DNA from: Brienomyrus brachyistius
Taxonomy: Eukaryota > Chordata > Actinopteri > Osteoglossiformes > Mormyridae
Length of the DNA stretch: 64,000 nucleotides
Reading direction: 5' to 3'
Assembly: GCF_023856365.1 (NCBI RefSeq)
Contig: NW_026042749.1
Coordinates: 41,202 to 105,201 of the forward strand
The notes under the pieces are model-generated. The model saw only the letters and a list, made by a program, of their open reading frames with translations. It was not told the DNA's origin and did not search any database. Below, in pieces: positions 31,989-42,549 of the stretch; position 1 is the stretch's first letter; each line of letters starts with the position of its first letter. A program made the position numbers and the translations under genes.

Positions 31989-33704
31989 GTGTGGAAGTAC
32001 TGGCTCTCCAGTGAGGATGAGGACGAGGAGCCCTTCCTCTACCCTTACCCGGAGCCGATCCTTTCACCCGCCTGTTTCTCAGGACATCGCACCACCTCTC
32101 GCCGCCGCTGGGCGCCGAGAAGGAGGAGGAGACCGGCGATTGCCTGTCCCGAGGAGCTCCCTCCGTTAACGCCCACGGACACACAGCTCTCTCCCCCTGC
32201 AGTAACCCACCCCGGAGGCGCTGCCGCGCCTCACTTAGGGAAGCCGGTGAACTGCGCCTCCCAGTTCTTTGCCCTCCAGGGGTTGTTCTGGAGGATCTGG
32301 GGGGAACTGGTCCCTCCAGTAAGTCCGGAGGTAGGCGGGGCTAGCGGAGCGACTCCAGAGGAGCTTTGCAGCATTTACTCCGCTTCCGACCCCGAGGAGC
32401 TGGTGAGTATGGCAGAGGACGTGCGGCAGCTCTTACTGCTCCAGAGGGCTGCAGTCCCCGCTCCCGTGCAGCCGCCATTGCCGGCGGACCCCGCTCCCGT
32501 GCAGCCGCCATTGCCGGCGGACCCCGCTCCCGTGCAGCCGCCATTGCCGGCGGACCCCGCTCCCGTGCAGCCGCCATTGCCGGCGGACCCCGCTCCCCGT
32601 GCAGCCGCCGCCCGCCTGCGCAGCCGCCTTCGCTGCCCCCACTGCAGCCACCTGCAGCTCCAGGGCAGGCGCCCCCACTGCAGCCACCTGCAGCTTCAGG
32701 GCAGGCGCCCCCACTGCAGCCACCTGCAGCTCCAGGGCAGGCGCCCCCCACTGCAGCCACCTGCAGCTCCAGGGCAGGCGCCCCCACTGCAGCCACCTGC
32801 AGCTCCAGGGCAGGCGCCCCCACTGCAGCCAGCTCCTGTTCCTGACCGCGTTCCTGTTCCTGACCGCGTTCCAGTTCCTGACCGCGCTCCAGTTCCTGCA
32901 GAGGCGCCCCCTCTGCAGCCGCCTGCCTGCAGCTCCCGGGCAGGCGCCCCCTCTACAGCCGCCTGCTGCAGCTCCCGGGCAGGCGCCCCCTCTGCAGCCG
33001 CCTGCTGCAGCTCCCGGGCAGGCGCCCCCCTCTGCAGCCGCCTGCTGCAGCTCCCGGGCAGGCGCCCCCTCTGCAGCCAGCTCCTGTTCCTGACCGCGCT
33101 CCAGTTCCTGACCGCGCTCCAGTTCCTGCAGAGGCGCCCCCCTCTGCAGCCGCCTGCTGCAGCTCCCGGGCCGGCGCCCCCACTGCAGCCACCTCCAGTT
33201 CCTGACCGTGCTGCAGCTCCCGGGCAGGCGCCCCCACTGCAGCCACCTCCAGTTCCTGACCGCGCTCCAGTTCCTGACCGCGCTCCAGTTCCTGACCGCG
33301 CTCCAGTTCCTGACCGCGCTCCAGTTCCTGACCGCGCTCCAGTTCCTGACCGCGCTCCAGTTCCTGCAGAGGCGCCCCCTCTGCAGCCGCCTGCTGCAGC
33401 TCCAGGGCAGGCGCCCCCTCTGCAGCCGCCTGCTGCAGCTCCAGGGCAGGCGCCCCCACTGCAGCCGCCTGCTGCAGCTCCAGGGCAGGCGCCCCCTGAC
33501 CGCGCTCCAAGTCCTGACCGCGCTCCAGCGGCTCCCGGGCCAGCTGACCGCGCTCCAGTCCCTGACCGCGCTCCAGTCCCTGACCGCGCTCCAGAGGCGC
33601 CCCCTCCGCCTGCAGCAGCTCCAGCTCCTGTCCCTTCTCCTCCAGTGACTTTGTCTCTCTCACCCCGGCGAATTCGACCCCGACCTGGGGTCTGTGTCCC
33701 GTAA
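31989..33704 (+). CDS. Pro/Ala/Gln repeat protein of the LTR element
   Basis: One open frame of 571 residues. Residues 1-150: acidic start (SSEDEDEEPF), an Arg-rich patch (RRRWAPRRRRRP), then a less biased part with FFALQGLFWRIWGELVPP and ending AEDVRQLLLLQRAA, which may be a short helical remnant of a gag-like region. Residues 155-205: four 11-residue copies of PAPVQPPLPAD. Then arrays of a 12-residue unit (QPPAAPGQAPPL and its out-of-frame version CSHLQLQGRRPH) and a 6-residue unit (PDRAPV). Indels of whole and partial units shift the frame within arrays, yet the frame stays open. I recognise no catalytic domain. It may be a structural Gag-like product or simply a GC-rich repeat that is fortuitously open. 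Confidence 0.55.
   Translation: MWKYWLSSEDEDEEPFLYPYPEPILSPACFSGHRTTSRRRWAPRRRRRPAIACPEELPPLTPTDTQLSPPAVTHPGGAAAPHLGKPVNCASQFFALQGLFWRIWGELVPPVSPEVGGASGATPEELCSIYSASDPEELVSMAEDVRQLLLLQRAAVPAPVQPPLPADPAPVQPPLPADPAPVQPPLPADPAPVQPPLPADPAPRAAAARLRSRLRCPHCSHLQLQGRRPHCSHLQLQGRRPHCSHLQLQGRRPPLQPPAAPGQAPPLQPPAAPGQAPPLQPAPVPDRVPVPDRVPVPDRAPVPAEAPPLQPPACSSRAGAPSTAACCSSRAGAPSAAACCSSRAGAPLCSRLLQLPGRRPLCSQLLFLTALQFLTALQFLQRRPPLQPPAAAPGPAPPLQPPPVPDRAAAPGQAPPLQPPPVPDRAPVPDRAPVPDRAPVPDRAPVPDRAPVPDRAPVPAEAPPLQPPAAAPGQAPPLQPPAAAPGQAPPLQPPAAAPGQAPPDRAPSPDRAPAAPGPADRAPVPDRAPVPDRAPEAPPPPAAAPAPVPSPPVTLSLSPRRIRPRPGVCVP
32461..33640 (+). repeat. GC-rich minisatellite arrays inside the LTR element
   Basis: Three unit types in blocks: about 33 bases (32461-32594), 33-36 bases around GGGCAGGCGCCCCC (from 32640, repeated in several blocks), and 18 bases CCTGACCGCGCTCCAGTT (33250-33365 is the longest run). 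All three frames and the opposite strand stay largely open through them. Confidence 0.9.
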
Positions 33705-34478
33705 AGGGAGGGGACACAGACGCAGGGCTGGGGTCCCGCCCGCCCTGCCCCCTGGCTCGCCCTGCCTCGCCTGCGCTGGGGCTCGGTTGGCGCCTGCGGG
33801 TCCCTCTCCGGTGCCCTCGTCGCCCTGCCTCGCTCCCCTCTCCGGGTCCTGGTCGGTCGCCTGCGGGGCCCCTACCTCCGGCCCTCCCCCGGACATCGCC
33901 GCCTGCTGCGGCTCCCCCCTCCTCCGTGCCTTCGCCCTGGCCCCTTCCAGCTCCCTCGTCCCCTTCCCTGGTGCTCCCTCCTGCTCCCTCCCTGGCCCCT
34001 CCGCGGGTCCCTCGCCCTGTCTCCTCTGCCCCTTCTCGGTCCCCTCCGGCTCCGGCCTCCCGGCCGCCTGCGGCCCCTCCGGCTGCCGCCCGTCGCCCGC
34101 TGGGGCTCCCACGGGCTCCCCTTTGTTCCCCCCGCCTTCTCTCCCTTCTCTCCTGCCCTGGTCCCTCCTTTGTTTGCTCCTCCTCCTGTCTTTCCTCCTT
34201 TCTCCATTCCTGGTTTCCCGTCGTTCCCTCCCGTCACTCCCCGCTCCTTGTGTTCCGCCTGTTCCCTCTGTTTCTCCCTTCCTGATCTGTCTGTCTGCCT
34301 TCCCATCCCTTTGTCAGCTCTTGTCGCACGTCTTGTCCCTGGCTTTGTTTTGTGCTTCGGTCCTGTTTCCCGTCGTGCGTTAATTCTGTTCTTGTTTTCC
34401 AGGTCCTGTTCTGCCTCGTCCCGTCCGTCGCCCCCTTCCTTGGCGCGCCCGGTGTAGCGCGCCTTTGGGGGGGGGTTC

Positions 34479-34765
34479 TGTCATGCCCGGCTCGTCCGCT
34501 CCTCGTGTGTGCCACGCCCCCTAATTACCCACGTGTGATTTCCTGATCCTGCCCAGTCGTGTCTTGTTTCCTGCTGCCTTGTTCTGTGTATTTAAGTCCT
34601 GGTCTCCCCAGTTTGCTTTGTCTGTCATTAATGTCTGATGTTCGTAAGCGTGAGCTGTTTCCCGGTCCCTGTCCTCGTATTAAACTCCCGTTTGCCCCGT
34701 ATTCCTGCTTCCTGCTTGCCTGCTTGCCCGCACGATCGCCGCTTCACCCGTACCCGATCGTGACA
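34479..34765 (+). repeat. 3' LTR
   Basis: Partner of 31523-31812. Same TG...CA ends, same TATA-like and ATTAAA words, followed by the target duplication ATAAC. Confidence 0.93.
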
Positions 34766-34922
34766 ATAACTGCCAGCAGAAAAGGAGAAATCTCATGCAG
34801 AAGTTTGCGCAGGAGAATCGGTTGGCAGGCAGGATATCTGCTGGTAAATCATAGGATAAGAATAGGATAGTTCAGAATATTATTTTTAAATTATGCTTTT
34901 CTTTTTTCACATCTAACTGAAT

Positions 34923-35233
34923 CAGGGACGGATTACAAACCGGGTTAGCGGGGCCGCTGCCCAGGGGCCCTTGGGGTGCAGGGGGCCCGTGGGCCCCAAG
35001 CCCAAAACAATTTGCAACGCTTATCAGCAATGTAATTTCGTTTGTCTATTTTAGAGGGCCTACATTCTTTGATCCTCTGCCTACAAGGTCCCCTGACCCT
35101 ATAGGGAGGGTGTTTGGCTGCCAAGGGCCCTTGACTTGTGGTGGTTGTGGTGGTGGTGCAGGTGGTGGTGGTGGGGGGGGGGGCCTCGCGAACGTTTTAC
35201 CCAGGGGCCCACACAACCCATAATCCGTCCCTG
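34923..35233. mobile_element. hAT-type MITE with 8-bp target duplication
   Basis: Inverted ends CAGGGACGGATTA (13 bases) and a perfect 8-base duplication AACTGAAT on both sides (34915-34922 and 35234-35241). 311 bases, no coding, GC-rich interior with GGGCCC words. The 8-base duplication is the hAT hallmark. Confidence 0.9.
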
Positions 35234-36029
35234 AACTGAATAGTGTTAACACGTAGATTTTAGCAGTATTTAGAAGACCGACTCTTGGTGTTTGAAAAGA
35301 AGCATCAGCCCAGTTATATTTTCTTTGATGAGCCTAGAGATATCTCAAGATTAAATTAAAATGATTGCACATTTATGGTATCATAGGAAAATTGGGTTAT
35401 AAATCACTTTCCTATTCTACATGTGATTCTGTGTATTGACATTGTTGATCTGCATCTAATCTACTGTAATTAATGTAATTACAGGTGATGCAATATCCCA
35501 GCAGTCTGATAATCACCTGCACAATGAGGCAAAAGGCTTGGATTTTATATCCTTCATTCCTTCAGCACCATCCAAAGTTGATGTCTTTTTACATCAAAAA
35601 GTTAGTGGGCCTTATCCTGACCTCTGGATGTTCTGCAAGAACTTGCTGCTGCTGTCCTATGGGCAAGCCGAAGTGGAACGAATAGAGGTGGAGACCTGCA
35701 ACTTATCAGAGGAAACAGTTGTTGCACAGAGGCTTATATGCGACCATGTCAGAGTGTGTGGGGGAGCAACCAAAGCGCCTCTGACCAAAGGTGAAAGATG
35801 AGCGAAAAGCAAAAAAGAAAACTTGAGGAACTCAAGAGGAAGAGAGTCTCACTGGAAAGTGTATGTGAGAGTTTACAAAAGGATGCTGAGCACATGGCAG
35901 AGGAAGCAGAGAGTGCTGCTGGAACCAAAAGGGCAACATTACTTACCAAGTCCAATACTCTGAGCCGACGAGCGAAGGAGGAGAAAGAGCAGTTGGTGGT
36001 CTTAAATGCAGATACTGAAGAATAGGCTA

Positions 36030-38025
36030 CTGAACTGTGACTCCTAACACATCAAGAGTGAATCGGTGGAAACAAAAATATTTAGGTTCTTTGCATTTTT
36101 GGAGTATTTTACTTTCTGTGCCTGTTTGTACATTGTTCACAGCCATAATACTTTATAATTACAAGGTAGTTTTATGTTAGAGCTCTTGCTCCAATAAATA
36201 TGTGCCTTGTAATTAACTAAATTCTAGGCTATTCAGTTTTTTTTGCCCTCGTGATGGTCGTGGGTTGTGAAAAAAGCCTTCTTCTTAGGGGTACCGCTGG
36301 GGCCAGCCGGGCGTATGTCGTGGCTTCAGTGAGTACTTATGTTTGTCATGCTGCCTGTGTACTTTATAGCGGCACAACATATTTCTGCAAATTGCATGCG
36401 TCAAATTGTCTGTCTCTCTTAAAAAATATGAAGTGTCACCAAAATTTTAAACGGGGAATCAATCTCAATGAAAAATATTCGTCAAGTAACGTTCCTAAAA
36501 TAATATAGACATACTAATAATTATATATTAATAAATCGGATGAACGATGCATCCCAAATTGTATCCGCTGCGCACTTCTTAATCAGGGCAATCGCATCGT
36601 GGAGGTTTCTGCAGACGCCCAAAAAGACTTACTTAAGAAAACTGTTGCATGATAATTTGTACCATTTTCAAGGGTGGGGGGCGTGCAGTAGATGCCCCCT
36701 TTATTTTTGTGCTTCTGCCGTTCAAACCGAGCAGCACTGAGTTTGTCATGGCACCTGACGCCAAATCTACTGCTTAGCTGCTACAGACAGAACTATCTTC
36801 AAATCACCACTAGGGGGTGTCAATGCTGCAGCTTCGTTCTATGGTTGATCTTTTTCAAAGACAGTTTTTTTTCTCTCTCTCCACATAATCAACTTAACTG
36901 ATTAGCGTGCTTTCATAGTAATGGTTTTTAATCCGTGTTAATCTTCTGAACAATGACTAGTAAAGGTTCTATGAGGTTGTCCTACTTACTATGGATTTTA
37001 AGTTTTTTATCAAGGTGTTAAAACGTACCACAGTTGCCAGTCCTGTGTTTTATGTCTAGCAATTTGTACAGTTTCTTCAGTATAAACACATGCCATGATC
37101 TGTGAGAATCTCCTCCAGAACTCTGCATTTCCTCAAGATCTTTTTGTAATATTGCATCATGGCACTGCTCAGAACAACACAGATGGTGCATAACAACACA
37201 AGGGAGTACAAGACAACATGGTGCAGAAACAGTGCGATACAAAGCAGGACAAAACTGGATGATACGTGGTCAGTGGTGGATAAAGTGCAGTAACAGCTGT
37301 ACAGTGCAGCTGCCGTGGAAATGACTGTTACAGGGGATGCAAAAGCTGCAGGTTTGAATTGTTTGGCGAATGAAGCTGTTCATGAATCTGCTAGTCAGTG
37401 TTTGTGGATGGTGGTCAGAGTCCTGGATTATAGACTGAACCTTGTTACTGTGGCAGTTAAAGTACAGCTGGTCAATGGAGGGCAGTTCAGTGCGAATGAT
37501 GTTCTTAACAGACTTCGCAATGTACTGCCTTCCTGTCATGTGGCTCCACCATACCATAGTACTACTGTAAGAACTAGGGATGTAACGATACATTCAACTC
37601 ACCATTTGATACGATTCACGATTCTGAGTTCAATTTTCTCATTTTTTGCAGAATGAGCTGCAGACAAATATATTCAAAAATATTCTTATATTTATCTTTC
37701 TGAACTGTTGACACTGTTGTGAACAGTGCAACTGAATTTGAATAAAATACTGTTGAAAAAAATCCCAAATCAAAATAAGTAAATAAAAAAAAATAAATCA
37801 AATAAATAAGCTAAGGTTTGCATGTGCAGCTTTTTAGCGTGCTTTGCCCTTTTAATAATCTTCACTCAGCTCACGGTGGTGCCAGTGGACCTGTTTGTGT
37901 ATGTTATCAGTCTATTACAATGTTTGCATGCAGTTTATGTCTTGTCTGTGCTTTTCTCGCTGTTTCCTCCTCGTTTGTGATTACCGGAAAGCTAATATGC
38001 TGCCACACCGCCAATTGAAGATCGG
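36030..38025. other. No gene recognised
   Basis: Low-complexity and AT-rich stretches with short open frames of no recognisable family. Confidence 0.45.
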
Positions 38026-38333
38026 GCAGTGCGTCCATCCATCCATTTTCTGAAACCACTTAATCCCAACTGGGATCGCGGGGGAGACCGGAGCCTATCC
38101 CGGGAACAAGGGGCGCAGACAGGAACCAAGCCCAGGCAGTCACCTACACACCGCAGGTCGCACACACTCACACAACTACAGGGCCAATTTAGACTCACCA
38201 GTCAACCTATCCTGCATGCTTTTGGACCGTGGGAGGAACCTGGAGTCCCCGGCGAAAACGGGGAGAGCATGCGAACTCCACACAGAAAGGGCCCTGGACC
38301 GAAGCCAGCACTAACCACTGTGCCGTCCTCAGT
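38026..38333 (-). mobile_element. tRNA-derived SINE, diverged subfamily
   Basis: Inverted copy: begins CATCCATCCATTTTCTGAAA, continues with GGAGCCTATCCCGGG and ends GCACTAACCACTGTGCCGTC (complement of the A-box region). It differs from the other copies in the middle, with ACTCACCAGTCAACCTATCC. Confidence 0.8.
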
Positions 38334-38908
38334 TTCAAATTCATTCATCATCTCGCGTTCGCTCAAAACCAAAAACTGACGTACGATGTCGACGTGATAC
38401 GCAGTGACATCTGACGTCAAACTCACATTGTGAAATCAAATGTAATATTACACCAGTTTTTCTGTTAAAGTACTGTGAAGTACTCCTACAATAGTGATTC
38501 ATTTTCCACATCAGCCGGTTTAAATCTTCATGCATTTGCACCGATTTTTAACTGATTTGTGATTCATCATTACATGCCAGGGCCAGCAGCTCTGCATGGC
38601 TCGACCCTCATAAACATTCTCCACACATGCTGTTCAGGCAGTGGCCACAGAAATTCCCCCAGTGAACTTTATGCTTTCTGTCGGAGAGTATGCTGTGTTC
38701 TGGCCTTAAACCCTGCATACTACTTTGCAGACTTTGATCCTCTTAACAACAATTGGCATTTCTGGTGGCTGAATATCCATCCATCCGTCATCCAACTGCA
38801 TGCTTAAAAGCTGTGAATAATAGTAATAATTCTTAAAATTGCAACTATCTAGAATTTCAGCCTAGTTACTCAGCTAAATTACTATTTAAACCTAGAATAA
38901 TTTCTATA

Positions 38909-39263
38909 AGGGGCGGCATGGTGGTGCAGTGGTTAGCACTGTCGCCTCACACCTCTGGGACCCGGGTTCGTGTCTCCGCCTGGGTCACATGTGTGTGGAG
39001 TTTGCATGTTCTCCCCATGTCGTTGTGGGGTTTCCTCTGGGTACTCCGGTTTCCCCCCACAGTCCAAAAACATGCTGGGGCTAATTGGAGTTGCTGAATT
39101 GCCCGTAGGTGTGTGTGTGTGAGTGGATGGTGTGTGAGTGTGCCCTGCGATGGGCTGGCCCCCCATCCTGGGTTGTTCCCTGCCTCGTGCCCATTGATTC
39201 TGGGATAGGCTCCGGACCCCCCGCGACCCAATAGGATAAGCGGTTTGGAAAATGGATGGATGG
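38909..39263 (+). mobile_element. tRNA-derived SINE with target duplication
   Basis: Full-length copy of the family at 17082, flanked by a 12-base duplication ATAATTTCTATA (38897-38908 and 39264-39275). Confidence 0.93.
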
Positions 39264-39743
39264 ATAATTTCTATATGTGTGATAGAATCAAAAAATATTT
39301 TGTTTTACATATAAATCTTCACAAGGTGTATTACACATGGTATTCCCCAGACACCGCCACCCCAACAGATGCTTTGTTTGTTAAGACAATAGCTCAGAAA
39401 GTGGTTGATCGATCTTTTGCAGCTTTTACCAAGGTTTGTACAAGCCAAAATTAAATTTTGAAACGGATCCCTGCCACACCCTGCCCTCCTGAACCTCCCG
39501 TTTCCTCCCTAGTGTGGTATAACGTGCCATGCCTGTTCCGCGTTTGTTTTACCTCTCCTTCCTGCCCTTGTGTTACTCATTTCAGGTGCCTCTAGTTTGC
39601 TCCCTGCTTAGCCTTGTATAAATGTGCTTCTCAGTCCTGCCTTTAATGTTGCTGCTGCTGTTTGCCTGTGTGTTCTTCCCTGCTTATGATTCCCCCGTGA
39701 TCCAGTTGTGATCCAGTTGTCTTCATATCATGTATTCAACTCT

Positions 39744-42497
39744 ACTGCCTCAGTCCAGTATTATCTCTGACCATCATCTTATTGCGTTCAATATTTCCCT
39801 TGCTCAAAATATTAGCCCCCCGACTCGCCAAACGTACAATCACGTCAAATACAGCAAGTAACTTTATCGATAACCTCCCTGAGCTATCGTTTTCAACCAA
39901 ACTAATGTCGAATTCTGCTGAACTTGATAGCATTACGGATTATTTAGCATCTATGCTTAATTCCACTAGAGAAAATTGCTCAGTTAAAAATAAAAAAGGT
40001 TGTACGAGGTTTACTTTGGGCCTCCGCCGATGCCACCCATTGTCTTACCATGTGAGCGTCTCAGGGACTATGCCCGGTGCCTAGGAACATAGTGTGTACG
40101 CCCCTCAGAGGGTAGACCGGTACCTGTCATCAGCGTGTGCGAACTCCAGAGGTGTAGTTTTGGTATCCACCTAACTTAACTTGGGCAGTCAAGTTTGGGA
40201 CCCGGATAAATAAATGGAATTTAACCCAGAGGCTGCAAGATAGTATTTACCACCATAGTCCTAATAAGGATAGAAGTCCAATCTGGAAAGTTTATGAAGA
40301 AGTTAGCAAATCAGACAGTCATAAAGTAATCGAAACAACATTTATTAAAAATACTACAATATACAATTATTGACATGTGGACACATACTTGTAAATACAT
40401 TTGGACAAATACAATATTAAACAATCACATTCCTCAGCTGAGAGTGAACAAAGTTCTGTGGAAAGTATCTGACTACAGATAGACTTTCACCCAGTTCTCT
40501 GCGGGAGCTCTGATTACAGAGTGACTCCCCGACTACTTCTGAAGCCCTTCCTTAAGTATCCAGACCAGGTGATGGCATGTTTCTGAAGACTGACTAATTT
40601 CGGTCAATGGTTAATTTTAGGGGCATTGCTGACCTTGGTTCTCAAGTCCCCAGCCAATCAGATCACTTTAGGGGGTGGTTGTAATTCCCTTGTTCTACCA
40701 TGAGAGAATCTCTCTCAGTTTGGTGGGTTGAGCCGAAGTTTCTGTATTTCTCTTAGGAAAAGCTATACTGCCTTAAATCTGAGAGTATAATACTCCTCGT
40801 CTCATGCCTATTCAAACGAGACCAAACATGCGTGTATTTGTCCCTAACATCTATGTGTGCTGAGTTATCCTGTTTATAGTGGAAAAGGTGTCTGTGTCTG
40901 GAGGCTGACAGCTGTTGTTGCTGTGGATTGATTGTGGAACTCTGGTCACTCCGGGGGTGAAAGGTCTTGCTTTTTCTGTGCTGCTCCAGTTATTCCTATC
41001 CAGTCTCTCAGGAGCCGGCAGGCATTTGCCTTCCTTAAAAGGGGTGGTTTGACGAGTTGAGTCCAGTCTTGCCTGGGCCAGCGGAGCTCTGAAATAGACT
41101 GATGCAGGCTGATCAGAGTTGGGGCCTGCAGGACCTATAAGTTTTATGTCCTTACAGAATGTAAGTGGCATCATACTAAACTAGTGGTGTTCGAACTAGC
41201 ATGGAAAGAGGCTATGGGTAGCTACAAAAAGGCTCTTAGTGCCGCCAAATCATCTAGTATCTATCAGAACTAATTGAAATAAACAAAAATAATCCTAGAT
41301 TCCTATTTACTATGGTGTCCAAGCTGACTAATAACCAGACCACTGGTTATTTTCCAGTGACGACTTTATGAAACTTTTTGACCAAAAATATGCTCAATTA
41401 AACAGAACATTTTGAATATTGAATATTGGTTAACCAGTCAGAACTGATGTACTTAATTTTATCTTCAAATTCATCTACTTGTATGCTAGACCCTGTTCCA
41501 TCAAAATTATTCAGCGATGCTCCCAGCATTGATTGAACCGCTACTAGCAATAGTTAAACTAAAACATATAATCATATTACCCCAATTTTATCTTCACTGC
41601 ACTGGCTGCCAGTTAGATTTCGTGTTGACTACAAAACACTGCTCTTAACCTATAAAGCTGTAAATGGTCTTGCACCGCAGTATGTGAGTGACCTCATTTG
41701 CGTTCCGAATCATACACTTAGATGACGAGATGGAGGTATTCTATCCGTACCCAGAATAAAGAACATTACCTTTGGGGGAAGAGCATTTGCTCATAAAGCA
41801 CCACAGCTATGGAATAAACTTCCTATTAGTGTTCGGAACTCAGACACAATCTCTGCTTTTAAGTCAAGGCTTAAGATGTACCTCTTTCGCCAGTCTTTTG
41901 GATAGTTAAATCTTCTTTTCTAAGGTGAATGGGAAATCTGGAGGTTCATAGTTATTTGAGATTGAAGGGGAAAGGGGGGATTGGTGCTGTCGTCCTGCCA
42001 CTCTCGCCGATCACTTAAGCTGTGGATGGGAGGTGGCTTGACGCCAAAACCTCTGTAAACCCTCATGCCTGTGCTTCCTTCCAGGTCACTCTTTTAGGCA
42101 GGCTGTCATAGTTGCTTTAGTCCTGCCGGTTAGGTGTAGGGCAATAACTCTTCTCCATCTTCTCTTTTTCGAGCTGATACCGAGCCGACTACACCGTGTG
42201 AACCCGCACCTGGACTCCTGGATATAACTACATGAAACCAACTGGGACTTTATAACTATATGAACTCTAATGAATGTCAATGTAAATGCAGTTTCATGCT
42301 CCTTGGTCGCCCAGAGGAGGATGGGGTCCCCTTCTGAGTCTAGGTTCCACTCAAGGTTTCTTCCTGCTAGAGGGAGTTTCCTTGCCACTGTCGCCTCAGG
42401 CTTGCTTGGTGGGGTTCTGGCCGGTTAAATGTAAAGTGCTTTGTGACAATGCATGTCGTTAAAAGCGCTATATAAATAAAATTGAATTGAATTGAAG
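39744..42497 (+). mobile_element. L2-like LINE remnant, interrupted
   Basis: 5' piece (39744-40005): endonuclease-to-RT linker with NFIDNLPELSFSTK and YLASMLNST. It is broken by about 1.2 kb of unrelated sequence and resumes near 41170 (WKEAMGSYKKALSAAKSS). The 3' piece 41560-41910 reads HWLPVRFRVDYKTLL, FGGRAFAHKAPQLWNKLP and SAFKSRLKMYLFRQ, the usual C-terminus of fish L2/CR1-type reverse transcriptase proteins. The 3' tail ends TATAAATAAAATTGAATTGA. The RT catalytic core is missing. Confidence 0.75.
40006..41165. other. Unclassified insertion within LINE
   Basis: This block separates two parts of the same LINE frame. Read on the minus strand it holds TTAATAAATG near 40340, like an LTR polyadenylation region, but I could not find matched ends or a target duplication. 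Confidence 0.4.
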
Positions 42498-42549
42498 TGC
42501 TTCCTCAGATTCATTTTTAAATGTTCTCCAGCTAATTTCCACTATGGCC

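Larger units (their letters stand above)
31523..34765 (+). mobile_element. Non-autonomous LTR retroelement
   Basis: Two near-identical LTRs (31523-31812 and 34479-34765) begin TGTCATGCC and end GATCGTGACA. A 5-base target duplication ATAAC flanks the element (31518-31522 and 34766-34770). A G-run (about 34467-34475), acting as polypurine tract, precedes the 3' LTR. The 2.67-kb interior has no gag protease, RT, RNase H or integrase. LTR similarity implies a recent insertion. Solo LTRs of the same or related families occur at 52711-52987 and 43679-43943, so a family is active or recently was; its helper is not in this window. Confidence 0.93.
30539..36024 (+). pseudogene. hAT-like transposase-derived gene, decayed and split
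   Basis: Pieces in order: 30539-30877 (ALQTVCRHHSYTSNDD, MFPDS, then after a frameshift FGLAPYIKREV and KQLDVHVRYW, ending AAG|GTAAGC); about 31308-31522 (VLSKMCKKALDKCPLKYS, CLDPNKM); 34766-34842 (NLMQKFAQENRLAGRISAG then a donor); 35484-35801 (FIPSAPSKVDVF, LLLLSYGQAEVER, VAQRLICDHVRVCGG); 35798-36024 (a Lys/Glu-rich coiled coil with TKSNTLSRRAKE). This is the layout of a large uncharacterised fish protein family with a hAT-type end (the SYGQAEVER block resembles the hAT dimerisation region). There are frameshifts, lost segments and an LTR element inserted at 31523-34765. Family name is inference. Confidence 0.65.

Noticed and set aside
32341..33717. Several long frames on both strands inside the GC-rich repeat
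   Set aside because: They are shadow frames of low-stop-codon repeats; only the 571-residue plus frame is kept, with modest confidence.
33660..34515. Pro/Ser-rich plus frames and Gly/Arg-rich minus frames
   Set aside because: C-rich, compositionally biased sequence upstream of the 3' LTR with no recognisable domain.
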